In this document: piece after piece, positions 35,091 to 46,912 of the stretch
Layout of the letters: each line of letters starts with the position of its first letter
Position numbering within the stretch: position 1 is the first letter of the stretch
Assembly (NCBI GenBank): GCA_003586115.2
Contig: QVOM02000126.1
Span: 59,338,456 to 59,402,455, forward strand
Direction of reading: 5' to 3'
DNA: 64,000 bases
Source of the DNA: Salvator merianae
Taxonomy: Eukaryota; Chordata; Lepidosauria; Squamata; Teiidae
Position numbers and translations under genes: made by a program
Notes under the pieces: model-generated
What the model was told of the DNA's origin: nothing
Databases searched by the model: none
The model's input: only the letters and a program-made list of their open reading frames with translations

Positions 35091-36222
35091 TTAGAAGGCA
35101 CTAGTTCCAGATTAATTCACTGGATGAACTCAATTCCTTAAACCAAAATATCTGAAGGTCAACTGAGGTTCTGCCTTATCTGAAATATTGTAGTTATCAC
35201 AAACTCAGTTTTTCTGGTAATAGAATCTGTCTCCTACCTAGCATTAATGCAGGTAGATGATTGTAGCATCACCATTTATCTCTCCAAATTATTTTGGTTT
35301 GCAGTGGTTGAAAACCCAGTTTAGAAAGGTCAGACTCCAGTTAAGATTGTATTAAGAACAGTTGCTCCATATCCTAGGCGCTTGCTCTGACTGCTGTCCA
35401 TATGCTAACTCTTGACTGATTTCAAGAGCCCTGTTGTGTCATCATAGGATGTTGTTAAACCAAATTTGGATCAGTCAGTTCTTCCAACAGAGGATGTCTC
35501 TGTAAAGCAGAGACACATGGCCATCCCTAATGGGCAATAAAGCCAGCAATAGATTTTCATAGCATGCCTGAGCAGCAGGAGAGAGTAATGGAAGAAGCTA
35601 CTCAGGCATATGGCAAACTACAATAGGCAAGAAGATGGTTCTGTTTTGGGAAGCATTCATTTCCCAGTCACTGAATTACAAGCTGAACATGTAAATGTTG
35701 CTAAAACGTTGTGAGTGAAAGACTGCCTAGTAATCAGAATAAACACACACATACAAGCTGCATTTTTGGAGTGTGTGTGTGTGTTATGATCTCACATGAG
35801 ACCACTGCTGAAGGGCAAGCTATAAATGCGATCAAAAAATAGATTGTTTACAGTAACGCAATTGCAATCAGCAGGAAGGTTTTGGCTTTTCAAATGCTGT
35901 CTTATAGGGAAAGGCAGCAGGTGTTGCTTATCTGAAAAGATTTTTTTTATTCTATTACTACCACCCTAATGGCATATTTTAATGTGCCAGGAGCCCAATA
36001 GATCATAATAGATTCCCCTAACTTCAGACTCAATGGCTCTGAAGTCCTTTTTCCACTCAGATTTTGATTTTTTAATTATACACAGCATGTTTGCTGTTAA
36101 AGATTCATGTAGGCTCCACAAATTAGTGCATAGAGGCAAGGTCTTCTCAGGACCTTTATGCTATTGAGCAATCAACCTAGTGGTGCAGGGACTATGCCAC
36201 TCTGCTGCATCACAAGAGTGCA
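35091..36222. other. No gene recognised
   Basis: Includes a short GT run near 35772. Otherwise unique sequence. Confidence 0.25.
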
Positions 36223-36692
36223 GGATCTTTGCACATTCCTATGCCCAAAGGACGTATCCTGTTTTAAGGTGGAATGGACCCTGCAGCACAGACACCGTCC
36301 ACACCATGGGGCCCTAGACTGGAATACTAGCTGCTATCCTGCTCCTGCTCTTTGCCATGACAGTGGCTGGGAAGCGTCTGGCCACTGCCATGATGACCAG
36401 CAGCACCACAGATATTGCAGGCATGCACAGGCACAATCATATGATCAAGCAGGCACAACCACACAGTGCAATGTGGCCATGCATTCACACCCAGAAACAG
36501 GTGTGAGCCCACTTTACTGGGAGCAGACTAGCTGCTCCCAGTCAAGTTGTGGAGCACAATTTAGTGCTCCACAGCTAACCACAATCAGGAGCAGCTGAAG
36601 TCTGCTCCCAATTGTGGGAACCACTGCATGATGCAGATGCAGTTGCCTAGTTAGTGTCTGCATGCTCACTGGGCAACAAGTGTAAAAAAGCT
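36223..36692. mobile_element. Family C MITE, copy 8
   Basis: Starts GGATCTTTGCACATTCC and ends GGCAACAAGTGTAAAAAAGC, both degraded family C termini. The body has CCACTGCCATGATGACCAGC and GTGGAGCACAATTTAGTGCTCC. A 120-base internal stretch has a near-twin at 37374. Confidence 0.65.
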
Positions 36693-37373
36693 CTGAATCT
36701 CACCCATCTGTATTCTTCTCCAGACAGATCATCACCAGGCCAAAAAGGAAAATGTGGGAGAAAAGATGTGTGCGTCTCTGCATGCATAGGGACCAGAAGC
36801 CAGGGATGGGAGAGTGGAAGTGCTCCACAGTCCTCACTCCTTTAGTAAATACAGCTCTTTTGCCAGGTGGCAGGAAAGAGAAAAGGAAGCTGCAAGGCAG
36901 CATAAAACACATTCTTCCTGGAAAAAAAGAACAGTTTTTCTCTCTCCATTTCAGCAGGAGGCAAGAAGCAGCAGCTATCATCCAGGGATGGGATGGGATG
37001 GGATGGATAATTATAGGGCGAGATCTTCTTTCTTCAGTCATGTTACAGCAATTTCAGCTGTTGCGATGAGGTGGGAAAAAATCTTCATCCCTAATGAAAA
37101 AAACTTAAATTTTTAATACTCTTTTTCCAAGTGGTTTGATAGACTTTGGTTGATGAACAAAAATGAGTGACCTTTACCTGAACAATGATTCATCCATTGG
37201 TAAATACTGCTGTTTACACTCTTAATGAAAAGTTTCCCAGATGTAGATCCAGATAATAGGTTAATTATTCAGATAATAGTTGCATCTGATCTTCAGATGA
37301 TTTACTCTGAGCCAGTTCTTTGTCCTTTGAAAAGAATTTTCCAAGCCTTTATGCTTTATCAGAGAAACAGAAG
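36693..37373. other. Unique DNA with a GGGAT run
   Basis: A pentanucleotide run GGGAT x about 4 lies at 36984-37006. No gene seen. Confidence 0.3.
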
Positions 37374-37497
37374 AAGTGTCTGGCCACTGCCATGGTGACC
37401 AGCAGCACCACAGATTGTGCAGGCATGCACAGGCACAATTGTATGATCATGCAGGCACAACCACACAGTGCAATGTGGCCGTGCATTCACACACAGA
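37374..37497. mobile_element. Family C internal fragment, close twin of 36373-36496
   Basis: GTCTGGCCACTGCCATGGTG through TGCATTCACACACAGAA is a near copy of the internal segment of copy 8, differing at only a handful of sites, but has neither terminus. It may come from a local duplication. Confidence 0.7.
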
Positions 37498-37519
37498 ATA
37501 CTTCTTATCTTTTTTAAAC

Positions 37520-38675
37520 TAACACCTTCTCTTCCATAATGGATACTGATAGGTAAAATTAATGAATTCCGGTCTAAATACAGGGTCCAGGCTCTCTGTT
37601 CCAATTCCCTTGTACCTGCAACCTATATGCCAACTGTGTTTATAAAGCCAGTATCCATTTTTACGGGCCAGATGTCTGTACCTTGGCATAGCTCTGCCTT
37701 TTGGTGGCAAAATCTAGGACTTTGGATTTATGGGTAATATCACTACATTGGATTCCCATGAGCCTGGAGTTACGTGGACCTCAGGCATAATGTCAACGGC
37801 ACTGTCATATGGACACTGGGGAAAGTTGATCTGCCTATTTCTTGTTAAAGATGTTCCCACTGTTGGCATATTTAGTGGAAGCGTAGTGGTGTCCATCTCA
37901 GATGAGGTGCCTGCAGTAGTGGTGGTGGTTTTTAGCATTTGCATCTGACACCTGGGCTTCCAAGCATGGGACCTGGGGGTCATAGGCTTTAACCAAGGGA
38001 GGACCAGCACTACTGAATATTTTGAGGTCCTGAGTCAACAGGAACTGGATGAACTCTTTGTACTTTTGAACGAGCAAAGACATCTCCAAATTCAGCATAC
38101 TTGTCTGGCAACTCAATAATGTCGTTCTTGGATGGGCTGCCCACAGGGTAGATGATAAACTTTATAAAATATGCCTTGCAACTGATTTGATGGATCATGA
38201 GCTTGATGCATTACTTCAAGATCTGATGTCATCTGCCTAGTTATTTATTTATGTTTTCTAATGGGTTCAGTCAATCCCCTAGCATCCCAGATTCAAGCAC
38301 CTCCATTCATAGATTCTGTAGTTAATTCTGCACGACAAGCAACTTTATGAGCTTGTATTTTGTCAGACAACATCAGACATGATGAAGTGATTGGCTGAGT
38401 CTGTTATGGTGGAGGAGGTCTAGGCAGCTAATGGAGGCCCATCACTAATGGATAATGAATGGCCTGGGTCAGCGGGAACTGGATGGACTCTTGGTGCTCT
38501 TGAATGGGCATGGCCATTGGTGCTATCTGCTGCATGGTTAAATCTGATTTCCAAGTTCTTCCATCAGTCATTGGCCTCAAAAAAGGCAAATGTTGCAAAT
38601 GACTGGATTGTGATATGTTGTTGCCTTGAGAAATGCAGCTCATGATTTTTTTTGTCATCCCTGAGTTGACTATAA
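37520..38675 (-). mobile_element. Ty3/gypsy pol remnant, rearranged
   Basis: On the minus strand, 38130-38085 reads ELPDKYAEFGDVFA, the motif just before the RT domain of Ty3/gypsy pol (family: LP-x-KY-x-x-F-x-DVF). A second degraded copy of the same motif lies near 37890-37820, in mixed frames: STKYANSGNIFNKK, then CPYDSAVDIMPE (family: PYDCAIDLLPG). A word that reads EFIQFLLTQ at about 38045 has a diverged copy at about 38475 (ESIQFPLTQ). So the block looks internally duplicated. Stops throughout. Confidence 0.5.
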
Positions 38676-39098
38676 GGCTGCCTCCAGATGCAGGATATAT
38701 CCTCAGATCCTCCGGCATTATACTGGGAATGCTAGGCATATCCCAGGCCTTCCCAGTATAGCACCAACTGAAATGCGTAAAGAACATGTTGCAACAGTAT
38801 TATGAGAAATCCAGGAATAACTCTGAGTTTCCCACAGTAGCTCTGCTACTTCCAAGTGTGATAAGCAACTTTCACAATAGGTTTGATTGGGGCTACTGGA
38901 AACCAGCCAAGTTCAACAAAAGGAAGTGGTTGGGTGGTTGGCTGGCTTCCGGTAGTCTCAGTTGGGTTGATCATAATAGCTGTTTCAAAGATTTAAAAGT
39001 AAGCAGAGAGCTGCTCTTTGTATCTGACTGGGTGTGACAATTAGTAGTTGTGGGATCTTGTTTAGATCTCGCATTGCCTCTTGCCATCTGGAGCAGCC
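38676..39098. mobile_element. Family K MITE, copy 1
   Basis: Starts GGCTGCCTCCAGATGCAGG and ends TTGCCATCTGGAGCAGCC, clear inverted termini. The flanks TAA and TAC are a weak 3-bp duplication. It separates the gypsy pol-like block from the gag-like block. Confidence 0.65.
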
Positions 39099-40130
39099 TA
39101 CGATCTGCCTTGATGAACCTTCGGTGAGGGAGGTGCAAAAGAGCTTAGATCTGGAATGCTTGGGAATTGGTTGAACTGGCTAGGGGACAGAAAGCAAGCA
39201 AGCTCACACTCAATAGCTACACTGAGTGTGGATGCTCTCATTTCCCAACTGGTGTTCCTGTGCTTTCTTCCCTGGGGATGTATGGGCAAAATAACTTGTC
39301 TGTCAGTGGTAGAGGCAGAGGTTGTTCTGTTGTCATCAGCTCTGCATTGGTTCAGGCACTATTGCTATTGGATATTGCTATCCTAGGAGTCTTGATGTGG
39401 AGCTTGTATCCTTTGTATGGCACCACTTTTTTAATCCCCCATTGATATGCAGACAAAGGTTGTTGAAACCTTGGAAGACACCAGGTCTCTTTACTCTAGC
39501 TAGCTCCTTCAGTAATTTTTCAGATATTAATTCCCTCTATGAATTAATCCATCATGGCTGGCTATATTCCAGCAGAGGTCTGAGACTTGCAGTCTGAATG
39601 CAAAGGCAAAAGCAGCAACCCAATCACAGTCCCTTAGCTGGCAGTTGCTGCTTTCAATGGAACTTCAATGATAGCCTTTATCTCCTTTTCAAAGGATCTT
39701 CAAACACTGCCTCAGTCTCCTTTTTCTGCTCATCTGGAGCATAGAGGGCTGTCATGCAACACAAAAGGTGTAGCCCATTTAGCTGTGCTATCAGTAAACC
39801 AGCTAATTACACAGTTGACCTTGGCTTAATCATGTGGGTTGTCCTCTGACCTGAGGCTAAAGTATAACTTGCATTCTGTCAGGAAGGCTGGAAGTTTATC
39901 AGTGATCCTACTGAACTTTTCAGGTAGAGAAACAGGATACTAACATCTGGGTCTGCCCGCAGGTGATTGAGTGAGCTGTCTAATTTGTGCCTGCAGGTTG
40001 TTAAAGTTTGTGGCAATCTGCAGTACTCGACCGTGCAAGTCTAGGTTTTTACAGTAACTGGGCTGCAGCTGACAATTCTATTTACACACTGAGCTGTTTT
40101 TACTGAGCCCTCTTGTATAGCAACGAGTTG
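39099..40130 (-). mobile_element. Ty3/gypsy gag remnant
   Basis: The minus-strand translation from about 39930 reads LPEKFSRITDKLPAFLTECK, then LYFSLRSEDNPHD, CVISWFTDSTAKWATPFV and LHDSPL. This is the order of the capsid-like Gag of Ty3/gypsy elements and of the host genes derived from them (family: PEKFDG..DKLPTFLAQC, LYFSLRP, ISLLSGTALAWATPL). Beyond this the frame is broken by stops (for example after HD and before GSV), so this is a retroelement remnant rather than a domesticated gag gene. Confidence 0.65.
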
Positions 40131-40289
40131 TGAATTCTTACAAGCTGTTATGTTTCTCTGGCAATGGCTGCTTCAGCCAGTTGTAAATTAATTCGAATGA
40201 GCTACGTGTTAACAGAAACAGTTTGTAATCACAGAGGCTGTGGCCAGTAGAGCACGTCATTCAGTAATATGCCAAAGTGCTGTGTGTAA

Positions 40290-40406
40290 GGCTGCACCCT
40301 TATATTTGGATATTCCAGAATAAAGGTTGGATTTTCTGGAATATCTATGCTTTATTCTGGTATATCCAAATATAGCGGAATTAGTGAGCAATGTCTGGAT
40401 GCAGGC
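40290..40406. mobile_element. Family A palindromic MITE, copy 3
   Basis: GGCTGCACCCTTATATTTGG at the left and TCTGGATGCAGGC at the right, with centre TTCTGGAATATC. It is flanked by TAA on both sides (40287-40289, 40407-40409), the 3-bp Harbinger-type duplication. Confidence 0.85.
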
Positions 40407-41987
40407 TAAGTGAAAAAAGCAGAATTCAGTATCAACAGGGGGACAACCAGGGATCAAACTGGATGAGACAGTGAAGAATAAAAGCTTAGCAAACCATGCA
40501 AACTTGCTAATCAGCAATGAGTAGTTGGCATAGTGGTTCTTAATGTCTTGAGCACACAGCCCTTCCTTGTTCAACAGCTGGTGTTTGTCAAGGCTTTTCC
40601 TTGGCATCTGGAGTTGTAAACTCTTCTCCAGGGCAGCCTAGCATTTCTACAGAGTTCGGCCCTCTGAATGACTCAGCATTGTCTACATTGTCTGTGCCAC
40701 TCTTGAAGTGATAGTGGCCCACATCCTCTGAGGCTGACATGGCCTGTGGTGCAGGAAGACCCCCTAAGAGGTCAGGGTTTCTGACCTCTGCAATGGTAGC
40801 TCAGCTGCTGCTGGTGCTTCTTCCAGCTTCTCATCACAGCAGTCACAGTCTGTCTCGAGGGAGAGGGGGGAATGATAGACCAGGTAAGGACAGTATCCTT
40901 AGTTAGTAGCACATATTAAGCATATTAAAAAGTATCGTCAGAATATGGTTCTGACAAAGGGATTCAGACCAGGGGCTGCATGATGTGTTTGTGTGTGTGT
41001 GCGCGTGCCCCCATAGCCCCTACAGCATGCAGATGTGTGGATGCTCAGCCTCTAGTCGCATCCCTTGGGTGTTCTTCCATTAATGGAACCAGCCAATAGA
41101 GAAATCAGTAGCAATGTTAAAAATCAAATTATGTTTCTGTAGATGGGAGAAAGTGACACATAGTGGATGTATTTTCTTTGAATACAGAGCACTTTTGCAT
41201 TAAACTCTCTAATGCAATAACCTGCTAAATGAAAAAGTATAAAGAAATATGTTTACGCATTTATGAATTAACATATTAACATAACTCTGATGTATTATAG
41301 TAATAAACACATATACTTATATATATATATACATATATAGATATATATAGATGGGGATCTGATAAAAATAACACTTTTGGCCAAATAAATCCATGAGCTA
41401 CTCATTTAGAAATAGCTATATGTCTTTGCCTGAGGCATCTGTTTGACAATCATTTTGAGGGAAGGCATGTAATCCCCAAAACTCATGCTTGACCAGGATC
41501 AAACAGGGGTGGGCAGGGACCCAGCAGACACACTCTGAGCTAAATAATTGCTCTAATGCTGCGACAGAACTAGTCTGCAGCACAAGGCAGCCAGGAAAAG
41601 GGCTGCAGTGCATACAGATGAAGGGAAAGGACTGTGGAGACTGCAGCAAAAGCTTTGCATAGGGAAGCATCGGAGTGCTCAGGTGCTGGGAAATCTATTT
41701 TCTTAAATTGCATTTGCAGTTTACGGAGTTATGTACCGAAGACAAGGAAGAGATTACCAAAAAGCAAGCAAGGAAGGAGGGAAGGAGGAAGGGAGGGAGG
41801 GAGGAACTTATCTTTCTGATCCCAAGCAAACCAACTTGCATGTCCATGAAGACTAAATAAATCTTGAAAGAAGAGGTGAAACAAGCCCCTAAGCCACCTG
41901 TCAGAACACTGATACAACTATTAAAAGAGGGATCCTGGTTTTACAACAGAACCTCAGGATGGGCTAAAAGAAGAACTGCAGAATCTA
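40407..41987. other. Spacer with simple repeats
   Basis: 40410-40930 may be the leader of the neighbouring gypsy element but carries no motif. TA-rich repeat at 41309-41350 and a GGAA/GGGA purine repeat at 41761-41804. No gene recognised. Confidence 0.35.
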
Positions 41988-42625
41988 AGCTGTTTCTGCA
42001 CTCACCTAGCTTGGAGCGATTTAACTATTCTGGTCCAGCCTGTCCCGGACCAAGCATAGGAGATTCTCTCTGTATCATGAGGGCAGGGATGCTGTCCGTC
42101 CTGGACCAACACTGGCAGCAATATGGAGGCACCATAGCTGTTCTGGTCCAGACAACTGACTCTCTGCCCAAGGTCTCATCCATCCCCACCAGTGACTGGC
42201 TCAGGCTCCATCACTCATATGTTATTTCTGGTGCATAATTGCAGGGCTGAACAGAACATCTTTGAAGGTAGTCTGCCTACCTCTGTTTCGAAAATGATCT
42301 TCAAAACTTGTATAAGCTTCAAAGATGGGACTGCAGTAACTTCCTTGCTCTGGACTGGGTGTAGAAGGACCAAAGACTGGGCCAGTACAAGATGACTTGA
42401 GATGGTTGTCGGTCTCTTCAAACAGAATTAACCAGGAATAGGGACCTCTTGGTATGGTTCTGGACCAAGATGGTACTAGCCCAATGTGGGCAAAGGCAGT
42501 TACTTGGTCTGGTCTACTGGCTGAGAGCAAAAACAGCTCCAGGTATGAGTGCTTGGTTTTCCGCATGATAGTGACAGCTTCCATAATGTGAGATCTCACT
42601 GCAATCATGTTTGTGTAAAGCAGTT
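41988..42625. mobile_element. Family D MITE, copy 2, inverted relative to copy 1
   Basis: Begins AGCTGTTTCTGCACTCACC and reads onward as the reverse complement of copy 1 (TTCTGGTCCAGCCTGTCC against its GGACAGCCTGGACCAATC). The common internal words CTTCAAAACTTGTATAAGC and TTCAAAGATG appear near 42300. The right end near 42625 is worn (TTTGTGTAAAGCAG). Confidence 0.5.
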
Positions 42626-42692
42626 CACACATTCAGCTGTGAATTATTTGTGAAACTGCATTATCCAACATGATTCATATATGTGTGACTCA

Positions 42693-42811
42693 GGCTGCAT
42701 CTCTACTATGCAATAAAGGCACCTTAATCAGGCCCTCAGGGCACTTGGCCTCTACTGGGAATAATGGAAACTGGCCTTAGTTAAGGTGCCAGTGCAGACA
42801 CAGCTTCAGCC
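42693..42811. mobile_element. Short palindromic MITE
   Basis: 119 bp. GGCTGCATCTCTACTATGC at the left mirrors GTGCAGACACAGCTTCAGCC, and the inner AAGGCACCTTAATCAGGCC mirrors GGCCTTAGTTAAGGTGCC. Flank TCA on the left against CTA on the right. Confidence 0.55.
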
Positions 42812-42839
42812 CTAAGTCTGCTTTCTTCTCTTTTTAGTA

Positions 42840-43400
42840 TATAGAATTTTACTAAATTTACAACAGACATTAAAAGAGTACAAAATATAATGACTGAAGA
42901 ACAAAAATAAAAGAAAAAGAGATAGAAGTAATAAAACAAGATCTATTAAAAAACCCTAAAAAATCTGAAAGTGACTTCCAATCGAGTCTCTAATGATTAT
43001 AAGCATTTTCACATTATAACTCACTCTAAATATTAGTAAGCAACACTTTTGATTATTACAAATAAGCTATTCTTCAAATCTCACCAACATCATATTTTCA
43101 TTTTTGCACAGAAAGTCAGTCAAGTGTCCCCAATCGCCAGAAAAAGAAGTTAAAGATTTTTCTCCAAACAGCTCAGCTTATCCATTCCTGCCAAATCTAT
43201 CCGCTAGTGAGTTGTGATGAATTCTTCCATTCTTTTGCATTTGATAATCTTGCTGCTGTAATCATATACTGTAGTAATCTTCCATGAGTCTTTTTAAAGT
43301 TTTCATTTCGTATGTATCTTCAGATTTCAGATCCTTTGTATAATTGAATGCATACATAAGTGCATTTCTAATTCTGTTTTATTTTGTTCTATACTTGTTC
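42840..43400 (-). mobile_element. L1-like LINE 3' fragment
   Basis: Its + strand text (CACAGAAAGTCAGTCAAGTG ... CTTATCCATTCCTGCCAAATC ... TGATAATCTTGCTGCTGTAAT) is the same 3' region as 56080-56700. There the complement translates into the L1 ORF2 C-terminal region (LLYAQE, ...EEWSIKLTDLIEMDK). Confidence 0.6.
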
Positions 43401-43554
43401 TACAGCCTATTTCCAGGATAGTAGGACCACTCCAACTGGGAACAGTCCCTATAGGAGCCATTTTTGCCGGACTGTTCTCCCCTGCCCAAGTGCCATGTAT
43501 GGTAAACTGTGACATCATCTATGCTATTCTTTTTCAGCATCTGATACCCTATGC

Positions 43555-43688
43555 CAGTGCTTCTCAGACTTGGTCCTCCAGATATTGTTGGCCTGCAGTT
43601 CCCAGCAGCCCCAGTCTCTGCAGCCAAGGCCAAGAATGATGGAATATGTAGGTTAGTCATATCTAGAGGCCAAGTTTGGAAAACACTG
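43555..43688. mobile_element. hAT-like MITE (CAGTG termini)
   Basis: 134 bp, CAGTGCTTCTCAGACTTGGTCC at the left and AAGTTTGGAAAACACTG at the right, an imperfect inverted pair centred on GTCCTCCAGATATTGTTGGCC. The flanks CCCTATGC and GACTATAC agree at five of eight positions, a worn 8-bp duplication as hAT elements leave. Confidence 0.7.
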
Positions 43689-44122
43689 GACTATACTGAA
43701 CACAGACAGTAGGAAGTTCTGCCCTGACCCTATGTGACTTTACTCATTTGTCTGCTTAGTAGCAAGCAGGGTCCCTGCTTTTGTTCTCTTTATTGCTTCT
43801 TGGATCCTTCTCCCACCCATATACTGCAGGTTAAAATGTGCATTCCTTTGAAATTTGTGGAGCAGCTACAATTACAGATTTCAGGCACCTACTGAAGGCT
43901 TTCTCTGTGTGGATGGCTGTTCTCCTGACTCACCCATACAATAATTAATTGCATGGTTTTGGTTTTAATTTCTGCTTTTGAAAACTTCAATTTGTTAATG
44001 GGAAATGACATAGAAATGTTTTTAACAACAACAGCAATAATAGCTGAATAGGCTGCTGAATTTTACAAACTTTGGGTACCTTAGAACTCTGAAAAAGCCT
44101 ATCCCTTCGCAAAAGAAATAAA
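43689..44122. mobile_element. Spacer with a short L2-like fragment
   Basis: 43845-43990 has TTACAGATTTCAGGCACCTACTGAAGGC, similar to the L2 3' UTR word (TTCAGAAGGCACTTGAAGAC). The rest is unassigned. Confidence 0.35.
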
Positions 44123-44185
44123 GGTCCTTTCTGCACTGCATCTTATTCCAGATTATATCCCGTATGGACCTGCCTTCTTAAACCC
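44123..44185. mobile_element. Family B left-end fragment
   Basis: GGTCCTTTCTGCACTGCATC followed by TTATTCCAGATTATATCCCG, the first third of family B. The mirrored half is absent. Confidence 0.55.
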
Positions 44186-44211
44186 CAGTATCTCATAGGC
44201 ATAATGATTTA

Positions 44212-44361
44212 GGCTGCATGCAGACATTGCTTACTTATTCTGCTATTTTTGGATATTCCAGAATGAAGCATGGATATTCCAGAATAAAGCACTCCCAGGA
44301 GTGCTTTATCCCGGAATATCCAAAAATAGCGGGATAAATAAGCAACATCTGGACTGCAACC
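44212..44361. mobile_element. Family A palindromic MITE, copy 4
   Basis: GGCTGCATGCAGACATTGC at the left and GCAACATCTGGACTGCAACC at the right, with a strong central palindrome GATATTCCAGAATAAAGCAC. TTA on both sides (44209-44211, 44362-44364). Confidence 0.85.
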
Positions 44362-45227
44362 TTAATCATAGCGAATCTGAAATCCACAACACTTTCTCGT
44401 AGCTTAAACCTAGGGTGGAATGGGGAACTTCTGTACTCAATATTTAATCTGAATCACTTTTTTAAAAACTTAAAATAAATTAATTTAAAATTTAGGTTCA
44501 CCTGCATTCTACCTAAAATCATCTCTATGTACCAGCAGTAGTATGCATACCCCACTTGAAAACTTCTGGTGAGACTGATGGCTACTATAAAACTTAGTAG
44601 GGAGATGCTGGTTTGATCCAAGATATACCTCCTTTTCTTAAGTAAGAGGGCCTCCTCCCAAGTCACAATCACATACATACTCTTGCTTTGTAAATTGAAA
44701 ATATGTTGTCAATCCACAGGGAGTCTGGTAAAAAAGACAAAGACACAGGACTGAAGCCAGCACAGCCCTGCTATTAACATCTGCTGCTGTGTGCTTATGA
44801 TGCAATATATACATTTTCTGCAAGCCTAACATATGTGAAGAAGTAATATTTGTCTTCCTAGAACACCCTGCCTCACTGCTTCTTATTTGCGTGTGAGAAT
44901 CAAATTGCTTCACAGGCAAACAGTTCTATTTGCATGCCTCACTACAATCTGCTTCAGTGATATACGAGCATCAGGTGCAGCATGCAGTTGAAAAAGAGGT
45001 GAGGAAAAGAAAAACTTTGATATAGATTTGCTCTGAGCAGATTGGCAGAGCATAAAAAAATCTTCTTCTGATTCACCAAGGGCCTTAGAGTTGGCAGTGT
45101 GTGGCTTCATCCCATCTTTAATTCACCTTTTCTGGCCTAGAATATCCATTAGAGGGGGAGGGGCAAGCTGGCCAGTGAACAATCCTGCCAACCATTTTAA
45201 GCCACCTGAGAAGTGAACACAGCCCCT
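44362..45227. other. No gene recognised
   Basis: Unique sequence, no named repeat. Confidence 0.25.
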
Positions 45228-45660
45228 GGGTGCCTCCAGATGGCAAGAGGCAATTATGCGACCTAAAGCAGATCCCACAATTACCTCTTGCTACCTCTAC
45301 CAGATGCGGAAGGCAATCGCAGATCTACCTGCATGTCTGCCGGCTTATCTCGTTATAATCCCATTTGTAGCTCCCTGGAAGCCATTCAAGTTCCCGCCCA
45401 CACCCCTTTGTAGTTTTTCGTATGCTCAGCTGACTTCCGGGGAGCTACAAGTGGGTTTATAATGAGATGAGCCAGCAGGCGCCAGGTAAGCATCGCTATT
45501 ACGGGAAACCTGGCATCATTGCCGGTTTTCCTGTAATAGCAATATTATGAGATATCACGTCACTATTCCCGGTACTATCCTAGTGCTGCATCCACACTCC
45601 CAACAGACCCAACAGAGTCCCAGGAGAATCACGGGTTTTAGCCCATGTCTGGAAGCAACC
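45228..45660. mobile_element. Family K MITE, copy 2
   Basis: Starts GGGTGCCTCCAGATGGCAAG and ends GCCCATGTCTGGAAGCAACC, inverted termini. The interior holds two nested inverted repeats: GGCTTATCTCGTTATAATCCC mirrored by GGGTTTATAATGAGATGAGCC, and the GCTATTACGGGAAACC/GGTTTTCCTGTAATAGC pair. Confidence 0.7.
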
Positions 45661-45744
45661 TAAGTGTCATTCTAAGGTATTGTCCTCTTTTTGGGAGTGA
45701 GAGTGAAAATGCTAGTCACTTAAAAGATGGTTGTAAATATTTGG

Positions 45745-45830
45745 GAGAAGTTTGTTTATGCCTCCCTATGCTTGGGGGTCTCAGGCCAGTTCACAATAAA
45801 ATCATAATAAAAGCAAATAAAAAATAATGA
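45745..45830 (-). mobile_element. L2 tail fragment
   Basis: GCCTCCCTATGCTTGGGGGTCT then CAGGCCAGTTCACAATAAAATC is the complement of an L2 3' end. Confidence 0.5.
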
Positions 45831-46063
45831 CTAAATTCATTTACAACTGTCTTCTTTTATTGGTGGGGGAGAGATCTCTGAATTTATCTAACAAATTATG
45901 AGATATGAATGAAAAGAATCTGTTGGAAATTCTAGTTTAGCTGTATTTGTTACTTTTATAAATGATGTAAATGAAAGACAATAACATATGATGCATTTCC
46001 TTAAAAGATAAAGAGCTGTACAGTAGATTAAATTGGAATGGTTGAAGAAACAGAAAATACCAG

Positions 46064-46415
46064 GGCCTGTTTGCACCTTACACTAGTGAGGTCACTGACT
46101 AGTGAAGTGCATCCACACCGTGCAGAGGCCCTTGAGATCGGTAACAGATTATAGCTGCTCCCAATTGTTACTTGCTGTGGAGCACAAAATCATGCTCCAC
46201 AGCTGTACCACGAGCAGCTGGACTGCTCCCAGTACACTGTGTTCGCACCCTCTTCTGGGTGCAAGCACAGAGCAGTGTGGTGACTACTATGTTCCCGGCA
46301 CCATGGCAGTGGCTGGAATTTTTCCTGGCTGCTGACACCGTGCAAGCTGCCAGCATTCACACTGTGAATGCTGGTATCCTGCTGCTGGTCTGTTCCAAGG
46401 CAGCGGTGACTTGTA
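46064..46415. mobile_element. Family C MITE, copy 10, right end worn
   Basis: Starts GGCCTGTTTGCACCTTACAC. The body has GTGGAGCACAAAATCATGCTCC and CACCATGGCAGTGGCTGG. The right terminus is not recognisable. Confidence 0.6.
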
Positions 46416-46912
46416 CCTAGTCTTGCCAGTTTGTTTTTGTGATGAAGTTCTAAATCCGTTTATCAGTGAATATGCCTGGGTCCAGGATTTAATTATGCAA
46501 AGACATGAGAAGGACAACTTAGGTGCCGTTATTCAAACGAATGCCCACTTTTAGCATCAAAATTTCAAACTTTATACATGAATTCTTAAGTATTTCCAAA
46601 CCAATTAGTCCATTTCCTCTACCAGAGCTTGCAAAGTTAATCTGTTTTCTCCAGTGACTTCATTATTGGTGCTCATTTCAATTTGTCACTTCTATAGCCC
46701 TTGTCAGTTATAATATCTCTTTAACTGGAAGCCTTTCTCCACCTAAGTCTGAGATGTTATTGATTATGAATCAGTGAAATTTCTTTCAGTAGCTATTCCT
46801 GGATAATATTCAGGCATAGTTCTCTACAAAAGAAATCCCCATACAAAAGAATATAATCCCTCAATTATGATGTTTATTTATTTTATTTATTTTTATCTGT
46901 AGCTTTCTTTAA
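46416..46912. other. No gene recognised
   Basis: Holds a TTTA run at 46870-46893. Nothing else seen. Confidence 0.3.

Noticed and set aside
36690..37116. Overlapping frames at 36.7-37.1 kb as a gene
   Set aside because: All three registers are open on one or other strand over the same bases, with no motif. A composition effect.
39099..40130. Domesticated gag (RTL-type) gene
   Set aside because: Several in-frame stops within the capsid-like region. A decayed retroelement explains it better.
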